NCBI GenBank assembly: GCA_016783865.1
Contig: JADHVS010000095.1
Span: 1 to 16,227, forward strand
Reading direction: 5' to 3'
Origin: Bacteroidales bacterium
GTDB taxonomy: Bacteria > Bacteroidota > Bacteroidia > Bacteroidales > SM23-62
Length of the DNA stretch: 16,227 nucleotides
Shown: piece by piece, positions 1-8,769 of the stretch
How the letters are laid out: the number at the start of each line of letters is the position of its first letter
Numbering within the stretch: the first letter of the stretch is position 1
Translations under genes and position numbers: made by a program
Notes under the pieces: model-generated
Seen by the model: the letters and a program-made list of their open reading frames with translations, nothing else
What the model was told of the DNA's origin: nothing
Databases searched by the model: none

Positions 1-2
1 CA

Positions 3-3000
3 ATAAACTCATACAACGAAAAGGCTGAGGCGAAGGCTAAGGCGGAGCAAGGTAGAAGATTAAAGCACCCTTCGGGCACAGGGATTAAGGATTTTTTTTC
101 CTTCGCCTCAGCCTTTGCCTGCACTTTAGTGCGCTGGGATGGAACCGGAATTATATGTGATATAGCGAACGATGCGATTAGTAATGGGATTGTCTGGGTG
201 AATGGTGCCGGCAATCATGCTAAAAAACACTATAGAGGAACATTTAACCCGGATGCTAATGATTTTCATGACTATGGCGGGGGATCGACTATTAACTCAT
301 TGGGCAGCAGTCCTACAGACTTTTATAAAATAGATTCCGGGAAAAAGATCAGTATTTTCTTAAACTGGAATAACTACCCAACCACCACTGAGGATTATGA
401 TCTTTACCTGGTACAAAGACCTGTGTCCGGCGGCAATTGGACAGTGGTTGCACAATCCACCTGGGATCAAAGCGTTGGGCCTCTTATGCCGCAGGAAACA
501 ATAAATTATGTCACAATAGGACCAGATACTATTTCAACTGGAATGAATTATGGTATAATTGTGCATAAATACTCAGCAACATCAAATGCAGATTTCACAC
601 TCTTTTGTTGGGAATACGACTTTGGTCAATGCACAAATTCTTCCAGCCTTATGGATCCGGTATGCGCTACTGATGTTGTAAGTGTTGGAGCGATCGATAG
701 AATTAATTATGAAGCCGGGCCACAAGAATCCTTTAGCTCCCAGGGTCCGACAACCGATGGAAGAATTAAACCCGATGTAACCGCTCCGGACAATTGTAAT
801 AGTTTTGCTTATGATGGTTCTTGGTACGGCACATCTTTATCTGCTCCCCATACAGCAAGAGTTTGTGCGCTGATTAAATCACGATATCCGGAGTATTCCG
901 ATACGCAGATAAAAAATTATCTTTATACTAATTGCACAGTTGACCTCGGAGATGTTGGAAAAGATAATATTTACGGCTGGGGAAAAGTTGTTATGCCGGG
1001 GTTTGCTGAAAACATTAGCGCAGCATCCCCGAATGGAGCAGAAAATTGGAATGCTGGAAGCAACCATGATATCACATGGAACTCCTTCGGTACGAGTGGA
1101 AATGTAAAAATAGAACTCACCCGCGATGGCGGCGCCAATTGGGAAACACTGTTTGCCGGCACACCGGATGACAACATACAATCATGGCTGGTAACCGGGC
1201 CCCCTTCAGCAAATTGCCTGGTTAAAATCACAGATGTGGATGGCGCTCCTTCGCATCAAAGCGAGCAAAGCTTTTCAATTCATGAAATCAATGCGCCAAT
1301 TTTTATTACTGCGCCGGCTAAGCAAAAACCTGGCAGCGAATTCTGGGTGGAAGTTGAAGTTGGATCCAACATTGAACCAGTGACTGATATGTCGGCAGCA
1401 GCCTTTGAACTTTTTTATACTAATACTGAAATGGTCGATTATGTGAGCGATGAGTCCGGCTCATTCATTACAGGCGCGCAAAAAACAGTTGTGCCCGAAG
1501 ACGCCGCCGGTAAAATTAGCGCCTCTGTTTACCGAACCGATGGTATTGGCGATTCCGGAAATGGTGTTGTGCTGCGGATAAAATTCAAACTATTGGAGAA
1601 TGCAACATTGGGCGAAACGATATGTTTTAGTATTGGTAGCGCACAAGGGAGTGATAAAAACGGTACGGTTATTAGTTTGACTCCTGCAGAAACGGTCTGT
1701 ACAACAATTGAGCCAATATCAATTGTAGCCACTCCGAACTTTGAGCCATCTCCTAACACCTACACCACAGCCCAGGATATCACCATCAGTTGCACAACGA
1801 CAGGAGCAACGATCCACTATTCAACCAATGGCGCCGATCCGACAGAGACTGATCCGACCTACACCGCTCCCATTAACATTTCAACTACGACCACGCTAAA
1901 GGTAAGGGCATACAAAACAGGCTGGACGCCCAGCAGCGTTGCCAGCGGAATTTACACAATCACCGGAACTGTGGCGACGCCGACTTTCAATCCTGCGCCA
2001 GGCTCGTACACAACCGCTCAAAACGTTACTATTTCATGCGTTACCCCCGCTGCCGCGATCCATTACACCACAAACGGCAGCGATCCGACTGAATCAGATG
2101 TGTTATTTACAACTCCCATCTCCATAAGCACACATACAACGATCAAAGCCAGGGCTTATCTGACCGGATGGGTACCCAGCAATATAGCCCAAAGAATTTA
2201 CACTTTCGGAGGAACGATTTTAGGGCGGGTAGTCGATTACAACAGCAGCGATCCTCTGCAAGGCGTACATATCATCTCCTCCGGCGATGTGACGCTCGAA
2301 ACAGCAACCGATCAGGAAGGTCTGTATGTTTTATCTCCTTTGAGTTACAACACACAATTCTCCATCCGACCCCAATTAGCCGGCATTTTCTTTGATCCTG
2401 CCTCCCGTGACTATGCACAATTCACTGCCGATCTTGCGGATCAAGACTTTACCGGCTCATACTACGGTGATGTGGACGGCAACGATCAGATTCAGCCACT
2501 GGATGCTTCTTCTGTTCTTCGCAACACTGTTGGTATCCTTGATTTTACCAATCCGAATCGTGATAGTATCGCCGCCGACGTCAGCGGTAATGCTGCTGTC
2601 AAGTCGCTCGATGCATCCTATATCCTTAGGTATATTTCAAATCTTATCACGAGTTTCCCGGTCGAACAACCCCTGTTAGGAAATAAGCAATTAAACATAT
2701 CAAACAACAGAACCGGTGTGTCTGTTGGATTTATCACCCAAGCTCAATTTACCCATCAGCAGGACAGTTCGGTTATTGTACCCATTGAAATTGGGGATTT
2801 CGGAGGCAAAAATATTTTTTCTGCGGATATTAAACTGGCATACAATCCAAACATCCTGAAAGCAAAAAATGCCTCCACCACCGGAACTGTGGGACAGTCC
2901 TGGGGAAGTGCTGTTTATCGTGTGATAGATTCCGGCAAAATCTTGATCGCTATGGCAGGCATCCAGCCCTTGAGCCAAAGCGGAATCCTCGTAAACATCA

Positions 3001-3440
3001 CTTTTGATGTTCTCGGTTCCCCGGACGAAACAAGCCCGCTCACATTCGAAGAATTGCTGCTTAATGAAGGAGATCCCGCATCTGTAATACAGGATGGAGT
3101 CTTCCGGGTCGCCCATCCTTCGAACATAGATATGTATGACGCAGTTGTTCCAACAACATTTGCGCTGCATCAAAATTTTCCAAATCCATTCAACCCGGTT
3201 ACAACTATTCGATATGATGTTCCACTGCACAGTAATGGCATAAAAATATTATTAATCATTTATGATATTAGAGGAAAGCATGTCCAAACGCTAATCAATA
3301 CTATCCATACATCAGGCTCCTATGAAATTGAATGGGACGGCAGGGATGAAACCGGTAGAGAGATGTCGAGTGGTATTTATCTTTTCAGACTGTGCGCAGG
3401 AAATTTCATCCAAACAAAAAAGATGATTTTGGTTCAATAA
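3..3440 (+). CDS. Subtilisin-like (S8) secreted protease with cohesin, dockerin and T9SS sorting domains, 5' partial
   Basis: Predicted exported serine endopeptidase. Residues are counted from the GTG at 129. The oxyanion Asn is N29 (NGAGN) and the catalytic Ser is S236 (GTSLSAP). The catalytic Asp and His should lie upstream, outside the window. Between the Asn and Ser boxes (about 50-165) is a beta-rich, PPC-like insert. Then follow a KNH/Ser-Thr-rich type domain (about 298-385, SPNGAENW), a cohesin-like domain (about 390-527), two chitobiase/Fn3-associated repeats (about 533-611 and 615-693), a carboxypeptidase-regulatory-like unit (about 695-775), a type I dockerin (779-838), a second cohesin-like domain (about 858-993) and a FlgD-like sorting domain (1010-1103, QNFPNPFNP). 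The GTG at 129 lies inside a palindromic repeat and is probably not the true start, because the same frame is open back to base 3. The next gene starts 26 bases after the stop, which suggests an operon. Confidence 0.85.
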   Translation: MNSYNEKAEAKAKAEQGRRLKHPSGTGIKDFFSFASAFACTLVRWDGTGIICDIANDAISNGIVWVNGAGNHAKKHYRGTFNPDANDFHDYGGGSTINSLGSSPTDFYKIDSGKKISIFLNWNNYPTTTEDYDLYLVQRPVSGGNWTVVAQSTWDQSVGPLMPQETINYVTIGPDTISTGMNYGIIVHKYSATSNADFTLFCWEYDFGQCTNSSSLMDPVCATDVVSVGAIDRINYEAGPQESFSSQGPTTDGRIKPDVTAPDNCNSFAYDGSWYGTSLSAPHTARVCALIKSRYPEYSDTQIKNYLYTNCTVDLGDVGKDNIYGWGKVVMPGFAENISAASPNGAENWNAGSNHDITWNSFGTSGNVKIELTRDGGANWETLFAGTPDDNIQSWLVTGPPSANCLVKITDVDGAPSHQSEQSFSIHEINAPIFITAPAKQKPGSEFWVEVEVGSNIEPVTDMSAAAFELFYTNTEMVDYVSDESGSFITGAQKTVVPEDAAGKISASVYRTDGIGDSGNGVVLRIKFKLLENATLGETICFSIGSAQGSDKNGTVISLTPAETVCTTIEPISIVATPNFEPSPNTYTTAQDITISCTTTGATIHYSTNGADPTETDPTYTAPINISTTTTLKVRAYKTGWTPSSVASGIYTITGTVATPTFNPAPGSYTTAQNVTISCVTPAAAIHYTTNGSDPTESDVLFTTPISISTHTTIKARAYLTGWVPSNIAQRIYTFGGTILGRVVDYNSSDPLQGVHIISSGDVTLETATDQEGLYVLSPLSYNTQFSIRPQLAGIFFDPASRDYAQFTADLADQDFTGSYYGDVDGNDQIQPLDASSVLRNTVGILDFTNPNRDSIAADVSGNAAVKSLDASYILRYISNLITSFPVEQPLLGNKQLNISNNRTGVSVGFITQAQFTHQQDSSVIVPIEIGDFGGKNIFSADIKLAYNPNILKAKNASTTGTVGQSWGSAVYRVIDSGKILIAMAGIQPLSQSGILVNITFDVLGSPDETSPLTFEELLLNEGDPASVIQDGVFRVAHPSNIDMYDAVVPTTFALHQNFPNPFNPVTTIRYDVPLHSNGIKILLIIYDIRGKHVQTLINTIHTSGSYEIEWDGRDETGREMSSGIYLFRLCAGNFIQTKKMILVQ
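19..138 (+). repeat. Palindromic dispersed repeat, family A, left copy
   Basis: A 120-bp element. Bases 20-36 (AAAGGCTGAGGCGAAGG) are the perfect inverse of 100-116, and the right edge is GCACTTTAGTGCGCTGGG. A second copy in opposite orientation lies at 16091-16199. The outer limits are set by where the two copies stop matching. Compared with that copy, this one has about 17 extra bases in the middle (CACCCTTCGGGCAC region) and lacks 6 bases in the right arm. The element is stop-free only in the frame that joins it to the subtilase. At 48-50 it has CAA where the other copy has TAA. No transposase is encoded, so it is REP- or MITE-like. Confidence 0.8.
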
Positions 3441-3454
3441 AACACATTTCTTTT

Positions 3455-3461
3455 AAGGAGG
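3455..3461 (+). promoter_or_regulatory. Ribosome binding site that sets the start of the C11 protease gene
   Basis: AAGGAGG lies 5 bases before the ATG at 3467. The reading frame is open further upstream, to a start at 3392 inside the preceding gene, but that start has no such site. The protein from 3467 also begins with a proper signal peptide. Confidence 0.8.
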
Positions 3462-3466
3462 ACAAA

Positions 3467-5368
3467 ATGGAAAATAATACGCTCCGAAAAAACAAGATCA
3501 TACTAACTTTTACCATCAATATACTATTCTTTCTGATATGTCTTTTCCTATCCGATGGGACGCATAAACACACACTAAAAGTCGCACCCGAATCGCAACC
3601 GGGAAAAACATACAATAGACAGGTTCGATGCCTTAAAACAATGCCCCTCCGGTTTGAGAAAAATATGGGGCAAACTGCGGAATCCGTACAATTTATCAGT
3701 CATGGTTTGGATTACACACTCTTCCTGACCCCAAACCAATCCGTCTTTAGTCTGCAGCACTGTGCAAAAAAAAATCTTAATACAACGCTCAAAAAAACAT
3801 CGATCCGCATGACCATCGAGGATGCCAATCCGGATGCGGAGATCACCGGTATCAATGAACAGGACTGTAAGACAAATTACTTCATCGGCAGCGATGCAAC
3901 AAATTGGCGAACGAACATCCCCAACTATGAAAAGATAATATACAAAGAGATCTACGACGGCATCGACCTGGTTTATCATGGAACTAAGGGAAAACTGGAA
4001 TACGATTTTATTGTTAAACCCGGTGCCGATCCAAATAAAATCGCACTGAACTTCGATGGTGAAGAAGAACAGCGTTTCGATGAACAGGGAAACCTTATCC
4101 TGAAAACGGAACTTGGCGATGTCTCATTCCTCGAGCCGATGATATATCAAGAAATCGATGGTGACCGTCAAATGATACCCGGGAATTACTGTTGGGATTC
4201 CAACAATCGGGTTACATTCCAGGTTGAAGAATATGACAAGACCGAAACCCTTGTCATCGATCCCATGGTGATATTTGCCACGTATGTCGGTGGAAGTGAA
4301 TCGGATTACATCCAGAACATAGCTGTCGATCCGGCAGGCGCCATCTACATCACAGGAAATTCAAGTTCACCCGATTTCCCGGGAACATACGACATGACCG
4401 GCGGCAACAGCACAGCATTTGTAGCGAAAATCGATCCGGACAACGCAAAGTACGAGTATATCACATTCATCGGCGGGACTGGTCAATACACCTATGCAAG
4501 CGCCTATGGTCTCGATGTCGATCCTGCAGGAAATGCTTATGTTGCCGGGTATATCGGTGGAAGCGAAGGTGCTCGGGATTTCCCCACGGTCAATGCATAC
4601 CAGGAATCCGCCGGAGGAAACACAGACGCATATTTATTAAAATTGAATCCAACCGGGGATAGTATCCTCTACGCAACATACTTTGGTGGTGGAGATCATG
4701 AAGGGGATGCCGGCAATACAATGGGCGTGGGAGTGGACGGATTCGGACATGTAGTCATCGGTGGGAACACGACGCCGTCTATTGGGGGCGATCCATTTCC
4801 CATCCGAAACGCATTCCAACCGAACTTGGGTTATTATGGCTACACTGGTTTTGTTGCGAAATTCGATCCATCCAAAAGCGGTGATGAATCGCTCCTTTAT
4901 TCCACATACATCGCTTCCGAAGGGGACACGGAAGTCCTGGATGTAGCTGCCGATGCTGTGGGTCACGCATATATTACCGGGTATGCCGAGGCTGAAGGAC
5001 TACCTGTCGTTAATGCTTTTCAGGATAATATAGCAGGGGATGCTGATGCATTCGTCATCAAACTCACCCCCGGTGGAAAGGATGCAGTGTACTCGACTTA
5101 CCTGGGCGGGCCTGCCCCTGATAAAAGAGATACCGGGCGCGGTATTGCAGCAGATGTTTCAGGATATGCTTACGTTACCGGCTCTCCGGCAGATGGATTT
5201 CCCTTGACACCAGGTGCGTTTCAGACATCAGGATGGGGAGGATTCATAACATGCTTTGATCCGACTGGCAATCTTGAATACTCGACCCTGTATCCGTACG
5301 CAGGCTATGGAGGAATCGATGTTGATCTCAAGGGCAGGGCATTTGTGGGACTGTACGGCGCCGATTAA
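3467..5368 (+). CDS. N-terminal part of a frameshifted C11 protease: signal peptide, DUF7948-like domain and SBBP propeller
   Basis: From ATG 3467 the product is 633 aa. A hydrophobic signal segment (about 11-29) follows a basic N-terminus. Residues about 60-266 match the DUF7948-type domain that precedes SBBP repeats (FEKNMGQT near 63, then a TLFLT strand). From about 268 to the end are SBBP beta-propeller blades with the repeated pattern ATYVGG / GIAVDPAGxxYxTG / DFP / AFVxKxxP. The frame ends at TAA 5366-5368 in mid-blade. The +2 frame then continues at once with the next blade (YIGGS, NIAADDDGNAYLCGY, DFPVFQP), so this is the front part of one longer gene with the CDS at 5554-8652. With one base restored the whole would be 1,728 aa. 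As it stands, this half would be exported without its protease or sorting domain. Confidence 0.85.
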   Translation: MENNTLRKNKIILTFTINILFFLICLFLSDGTHKHTLKVAPESQPGKTYNRQVRCLKTMPLRFEKNMGQTAESVQFISHGLDYTLFLTPNQSVFSLQHCAKKNLNTTLKKTSIRMTIEDANPDAEITGINEQDCKTNYFIGSDATNWRTNIPNYEKIIYKEIYDGIDLVYHGTKGKLEYDFIVKPGADPNKIALNFDGEEEQRFDEQGNLILKTELGDVSFLEPMIYQEIDGDRQMIPGNYCWDSNNRVTFQVEEYDKTETLVIDPMVIFATYVGGSESDYIQNIAVDPAGAIYITGNSSSPDFPGTYDMTGGNSTAFVAKIDPDNAKYEYITFIGGTGQYTYASAYGLDVDPAGNAYVAGYIGGSEGARDFPTVNAYQESAGGNTDAYLLKLNPTGDSILYATYFGGGDHEGDAGNTMGVGVDGFGHVVIGGNTTPSIGGDPFPIRNAFQPNLGYYGYTGFVAKFDPSKSGDESLLYSTYIASEGDTEVLDVAADAVGHAYITGYAEAEGLPVVNAFQDNIAGDADAFVIKLTPGGKDAVYSTYLGGPAPDKRDTGRGIAADVSGYAYVTGSPADGFPLTPGAFQTSGWGGFITCFDPTGNLEYSTLYPYAGYGGIDVDLKGRAFVGLYGAD

Positions 5369-5371
5369 ACG
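5360..5371 (+). other. Frameshift site joining the two parts of the C11 protease gene
   Basis: Frame 2 reads GGC GCC GAT TAA. Reading GAT TTA AAC GAA instead, with one extra T, removes the stop and leads directly into the downstream SBBP blade. One lost T in a short T run is therefore the simplest explanation. It may be a true mutation or a sequencing or assembly error. I see no classical slippery heptamer for programmed frameshifting. Confidence 0.8.
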
Positions 5372-5553
5372 AAGTCGGAACCGACACGGTATGGACGAGA
5401 TATATTGGTGGGAGCGACAGCGAATACCGACCGAATATTGCTGCTGACGATGATGGCAATGCGTATCTGTGCGGGTACACACAAAGCGCTGATTTTCCTG
5501 TCTTTCAGCCAATCAAATCCAACTCCAATTACGGTGGCAGCAACGACGGAATC

Positions 5554-8500
5554 GTGGTAAAAATCCTTGGTGAGGATGACTGGATTCGCATCTCTGACAT
5601 CTCTCCTTCTGATAAAAAACTGTGGTGGAATCCTTGGGTGCTCCGCCCCAGAGAAACGTGGGAATTCGAAGTTAATCTGATATACGGCTTCAAATCCGCG
5701 CCAAAAGCCACAATCCGACTGGACATCGAAGATGAAAAAGGCAACATTTTCGACAGCAAGGAAAAAACCAATCTTAATAAAACGGACTTTGATACCATCT
5801 CGGATTGGTTGAGTGAGGAAGTCGAAATCCCCAGCGAGTTGATCATCGATACGCTCTTTGTACGCGTGCACCTCACTCCCGATGGTTTCCCGGAACCCAC
5901 AGCATCTCATTACATCGCGTACCAGGTTATTAAATACGACTGGACCTATATGGTTTACCTGGACGGGGATGACGATCTTGAGTACAATGCATTATTAGAC
6001 ATGCAAGAAATGAACAGTGTGCTGGGAAATGATACTGTCGCCGTTGTTGTACAGTTCGACCGGCATCCGGAATACGTATCCACCGAACCTGACTGGAGTT
6101 CGACACGACGATATTTTTTGGATGAGAAGGATTATCGCTTCAAGAACTACGGTGAATTGAATATGGGGCATCCGGGGACGCTGGTATCCTTTGTGCGATG
6201 GGCGCAATTGTGGTACCCGGCTCATCATTATGCCCTTGTCCTGTGGGATCATGGAGACGGATGGACCAAACGTACATTGTCGGGATCTTCATTGAGTTAT
6301 CAAAATAATCCATTCCCGGAATTGCCGCCTGGCAGGGAGGAAATCGTGGAAACTTTCAAGGATATCATCATCGATGAGACGAACAACGACCGGTTGTACA
6401 GTTGGGAGCTGCGCAGCGTATTTGCGAATATCCCCAAACTCGACGTTCTCTGCATGGACGCTTGTCTCATGGCTATGGTCGAAAACGTCTATCAATTTCG
6501 TTTCGGGGCAGATTACATCGTCGCATCCCAGGAGGTAGAGCCAGGTGTAGGCTATCCTTATCAAGATATACTTAGTGTACTCAAAAACAATCCGGAAACG
6601 ACTTCTTACGGTCTGGCTGCATATACCGCCCAACTATATGCCGGACAATTCTCACAGGATACACCCGGGATCACCCAGTCCGCGACAGACACATGGCGGA
6701 TCGGCATGTTGAAAGACGCCATCGACCACTTGGCATCGACTCTCATCCAAAAAAGGCCCTGGAGCGCGGTCACACAGGCTCTCGCCACAACAAAATCTTA
6801 CCATACAAGACCCTACCGCGATCTGTACCATTTTTGCGAACAACTTAAGCTGAATTCATTTGATACAAACATACAATCCGCATGCGATCAAGTAATGCAG
6901 GCAGTCACCCAGGCAGTTGTGGCGAACTATTACTCCTCACCCGAAGTAAATTCCCACGGACTTTCTATTTATTTCCCAACCGTTTGGTACCAGTACAATA
7001 ATTACTATCATGCCGAGAATTACGTGGACCTGGTAATGGACACACAATGGGAAGATTTCTTGATTGCTTATTTATGGCGCAAAAAAAACGTTGTGGATAC
7101 GTATGAAGTCAATGATACATTCACTCAAGCCTACGGACCGCTGAAATCCGGTGATTTGTATGTCTCCTACATCTCCCGCGCGAATGAAAAGGATTTTTAC
7201 TTCATAATTACCGGCGAGACAACGAACTTGACCGTCGATCTGACCATGCATCGGGATCTCAACTACGACCTGGTGGTCTATGACGAAACATTTACTCCCC
7301 TGGGATTTTCAATCTCTGCCGATACGCTCGATTCCATTACTTTGCCAAATCTATCCGCCGGTGTTTACTATGTTGAAGTCGTCTCCAATGGTTACTACTC
7401 TGTCGTGCCGTATAAACTAAAAACAACCTATCAAGGCTTGAAAAGGGCATTAGTTTCCTTATCCTTTGATGATAATGAACCGGAAACCATGAAATTCTCT
7501 CAACAGACTGGCGACGTGATCGGGACGAACTTGAAAGCGCCCGATTATCCGATGACGCTGGAAGAGATCAGTTTTTACATTGCTGATAAGGACGCCGCAG
7601 GAACCGGGGGCGACGGTTCCTTCAAAGTTTGGATGGGCGATCCTTATGGAACCCTCGTCGATCCATTCACTGTGACACCTTCTGCTCTCGCAAAAGCTGC
7701 TGGTACTCAAGGTTGGTTTACTGTGGACTTGCGGGAGAAGGATATCAAACTAACAAACGAATTCTTCGTGGGCATCGGCTACGACGGTGAGAATACGCCG
7801 GCGCTCGGCATCGATACAACAGATACCGGAAGAGCATTCCAATGGGACGCTGTCCTTCAGACATGGAAATCATTACATGCCACAGCCTTTATACGTGCAA
7901 AAGTGCGTTACCCTGAATCGCCGGAGAGCATCTTGCTCAGCATGGCTAAAAATCCGGAAGCTCTTGCCGGCGAGACTGTCATCGTACCCGTCGAAAATGA
8001 CGACATTCCCACCCCGGGATGCGATACCCTCGAATTTCAGATTCGTTTTGATCAGGACATTCTTGACTTTGTGGATATCATGACCAAAAACACCCTGACA
8101 GATGGATGGACCGTCGAAAACATATCGATCTTGCCCGAAGGTCGTGTCACCATCGAAATGACAGCAGAGAGTGCTACTACCGGGTCAGGAGAACTATTAA
8201 ACATAAAATTCTATGCTCATCCTACGGCTGCCGTCGGAAGTGTATCCCCGCTCACTCTTGAATACGCCATCCTGGACAACGGGGACTACATGGTTGAACT
8301 CGCATCTTCTTCGCTAAAGATCACAGGTATCTCCGTGGTTAAGGATGATGATTCAATATCACCTGTAGAATTTTCATTGAGTCAGAATTACCCAAATCCG
8401 TTCAATCCAACAACGACGATACAATATGCCATACCAAAATCGGATCATTTGCAAAAAGTAACATTGGATATTTTCAACATGTTGGGTGAAAAAGTCACAA

Positions 8501-8652
8501 CATTAGTGAGTGAACAAAAACATCCCGGATTTTATTCAGTAAAATGGGATGGTCGTAACGAAGCAAGGTTACCAGTGCCAAGCGGCGTGTATTTGTACCG
8601 TTTGCGTGCGGATTTGTTTGATGAGGTGAAAAAGATGTTGTTGATGAGGTGA
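5554..8652 (+). CDS. C-terminal part of a frameshifted clostripain-family (C11) protease with cohesin-like and T9SS sorting domains
   Basis: Predicted secreted cysteine endopeptidase. The family cleaves after basic residues, typically Arg; the specificity here is inferred. The open frame starts at about 5369 with the last SBBP blade. The GTG at 5554 is only the first in-frame start and is unlikely to be used. Counting from it: a beta domain (about 8-125), then the C11 peptidase (about 130-510) with catalytic His233 in LWDHGDGW and Cys304 in MDACLMAMVE. Next are a PPC-like domain (about 516-628, EVNDTFTQA), a jelly-roll-like domain (about 633-788), a cohesin-like domain (791-923) and a FlgD-like sorting domain (937-1032, QNYPNPFNP, ending KKMLLMR). 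Both catalytic residues and their surroundings are intact, so the lesion is upstream of the enzyme. The sorting domain closely resembles that of the next gene. Confidence 0.88.
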   Translation: MVKILGEDDWIRISDISPSDKKLWWNPWVLRPRETWEFEVNLIYGFKSAPKATIRLDIEDEKGNIFDSKEKTNLNKTDFDTISDWLSEEVEIPSELIIDTLFVRVHLTPDGFPEPTASHYIAYQVIKYDWTYMVYLDGDDDLEYNALLDMQEMNSVLGNDTVAVVVQFDRHPEYVSTEPDWSSTRRYFLDEKDYRFKNYGELNMGHPGTLVSFVRWAQLWYPAHHYALVLWDHGDGWTKRTLSGSSLSYQNNPFPELPPGREEIVETFKDIIIDETNNDRLYSWELRSVFANIPKLDVLCMDACLMAMVENVYQFRFGADYIVASQEVEPGVGYPYQDILSVLKNNPETTSYGLAAYTAQLYAGQFSQDTPGITQSATDTWRIGMLKDAIDHLASTLIQKRPWSAVTQALATTKSYHTRPYRDLYHFCEQLKLNSFDTNIQSACDQVMQAVTQAVVANYYSSPEVNSHGLSIYFPTVWYQYNNYYHAENYVDLVMDTQWEDFLIAYLWRKKNVVDTYEVNDTFTQAYGPLKSGDLYVSYISRANEKDFYFIITGETTNLTVDLTMHRDLNYDLVVYDETFTPLGFSISADTLDSITLPNLSAGVYYVEVVSNGYYSVVPYKLKTTYQGLKRALVSLSFDDNEPETMKFSQQTGDVIGTNLKAPDYPMTLEEISFYIADKDAAGTGGDGSFKVWMGDPYGTLVDPFTVTPSALAKAAGTQGWFTVDLREKDIKLTNEFFVGIGYDGENTPALGIDTTDTGRAFQWDAVLQTWKSLHATAFIRAKVRYPESPESILLSMAKNPEALAGETVIVPVENDDIPTPGCDTLEFQIRFDQDILDFVDIMTKNTLTDGWTVENISILPEGRVTIEMTAESATTGSGELLNIKFYAHPTAAVGSVSPLTLEYAILDNGDYMVELASSSLKITGISVVKDDDSISPVEFSLSQNYPNPFNPTTTIQYAIPKSDHLQKVTLDIFNMLGEKVTTLVSEQKHPGFYSVKWDGRNEARLPVPSGVYLYRLRADLFDEVKKMLLMR

Positions 8653-8669
8653 ACTTTAAAACTAAAGTT
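8652..8669 (+). terminator. Weak hairpin after the C11 protease gene
   Basis: AACTTTA pairs with TAAAGTT across a 4-base loop, overlapping the last base of the stop codon. A T5 run follows about 14 bases later. The stem is A+T-rich and would be weak, so a terminator role is uncertain. Confidence 0.22.
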
Positions 8670-8769
8670 TCGAGATATGTCTTTTTAAATAAAAAAATGT
8701 GATGAGTATAAAAGGATTACTTTAACCAATATAAAACCAAAGTAGGTAAGTTTAAGGAAGGGTAGAAGT

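Noticed and set aside
2700..3230. 176-codon open frame on the - strand
   Set aside because: It lies wholly opposite the cohesin and sorting domains of the subtilase, has no ribosome site and resembles no protein. It is a shadow of the + strand gene.
3392..3466. Upstream start for the C11 gene, overlapping the subtilase
   Set aside because: A strong AAGGAGG and a signal peptide point to ATG 3467. The extra 25 residues would come from the end of the previous gene read in another frame.
5340..5380. Programmed ribosomal frameshift in the C11 gene
   Set aside because: No slippery heptamer or clear downstream pseudoknot is seen. A lost T explains the break more simply.
5365..5910. 181-codon open frame on the - strand across the frameshift
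   Set aside because: The + strand on both sides encodes conserved propeller and beta-domain sequence. The - frame has no start signal or recognisable motif.
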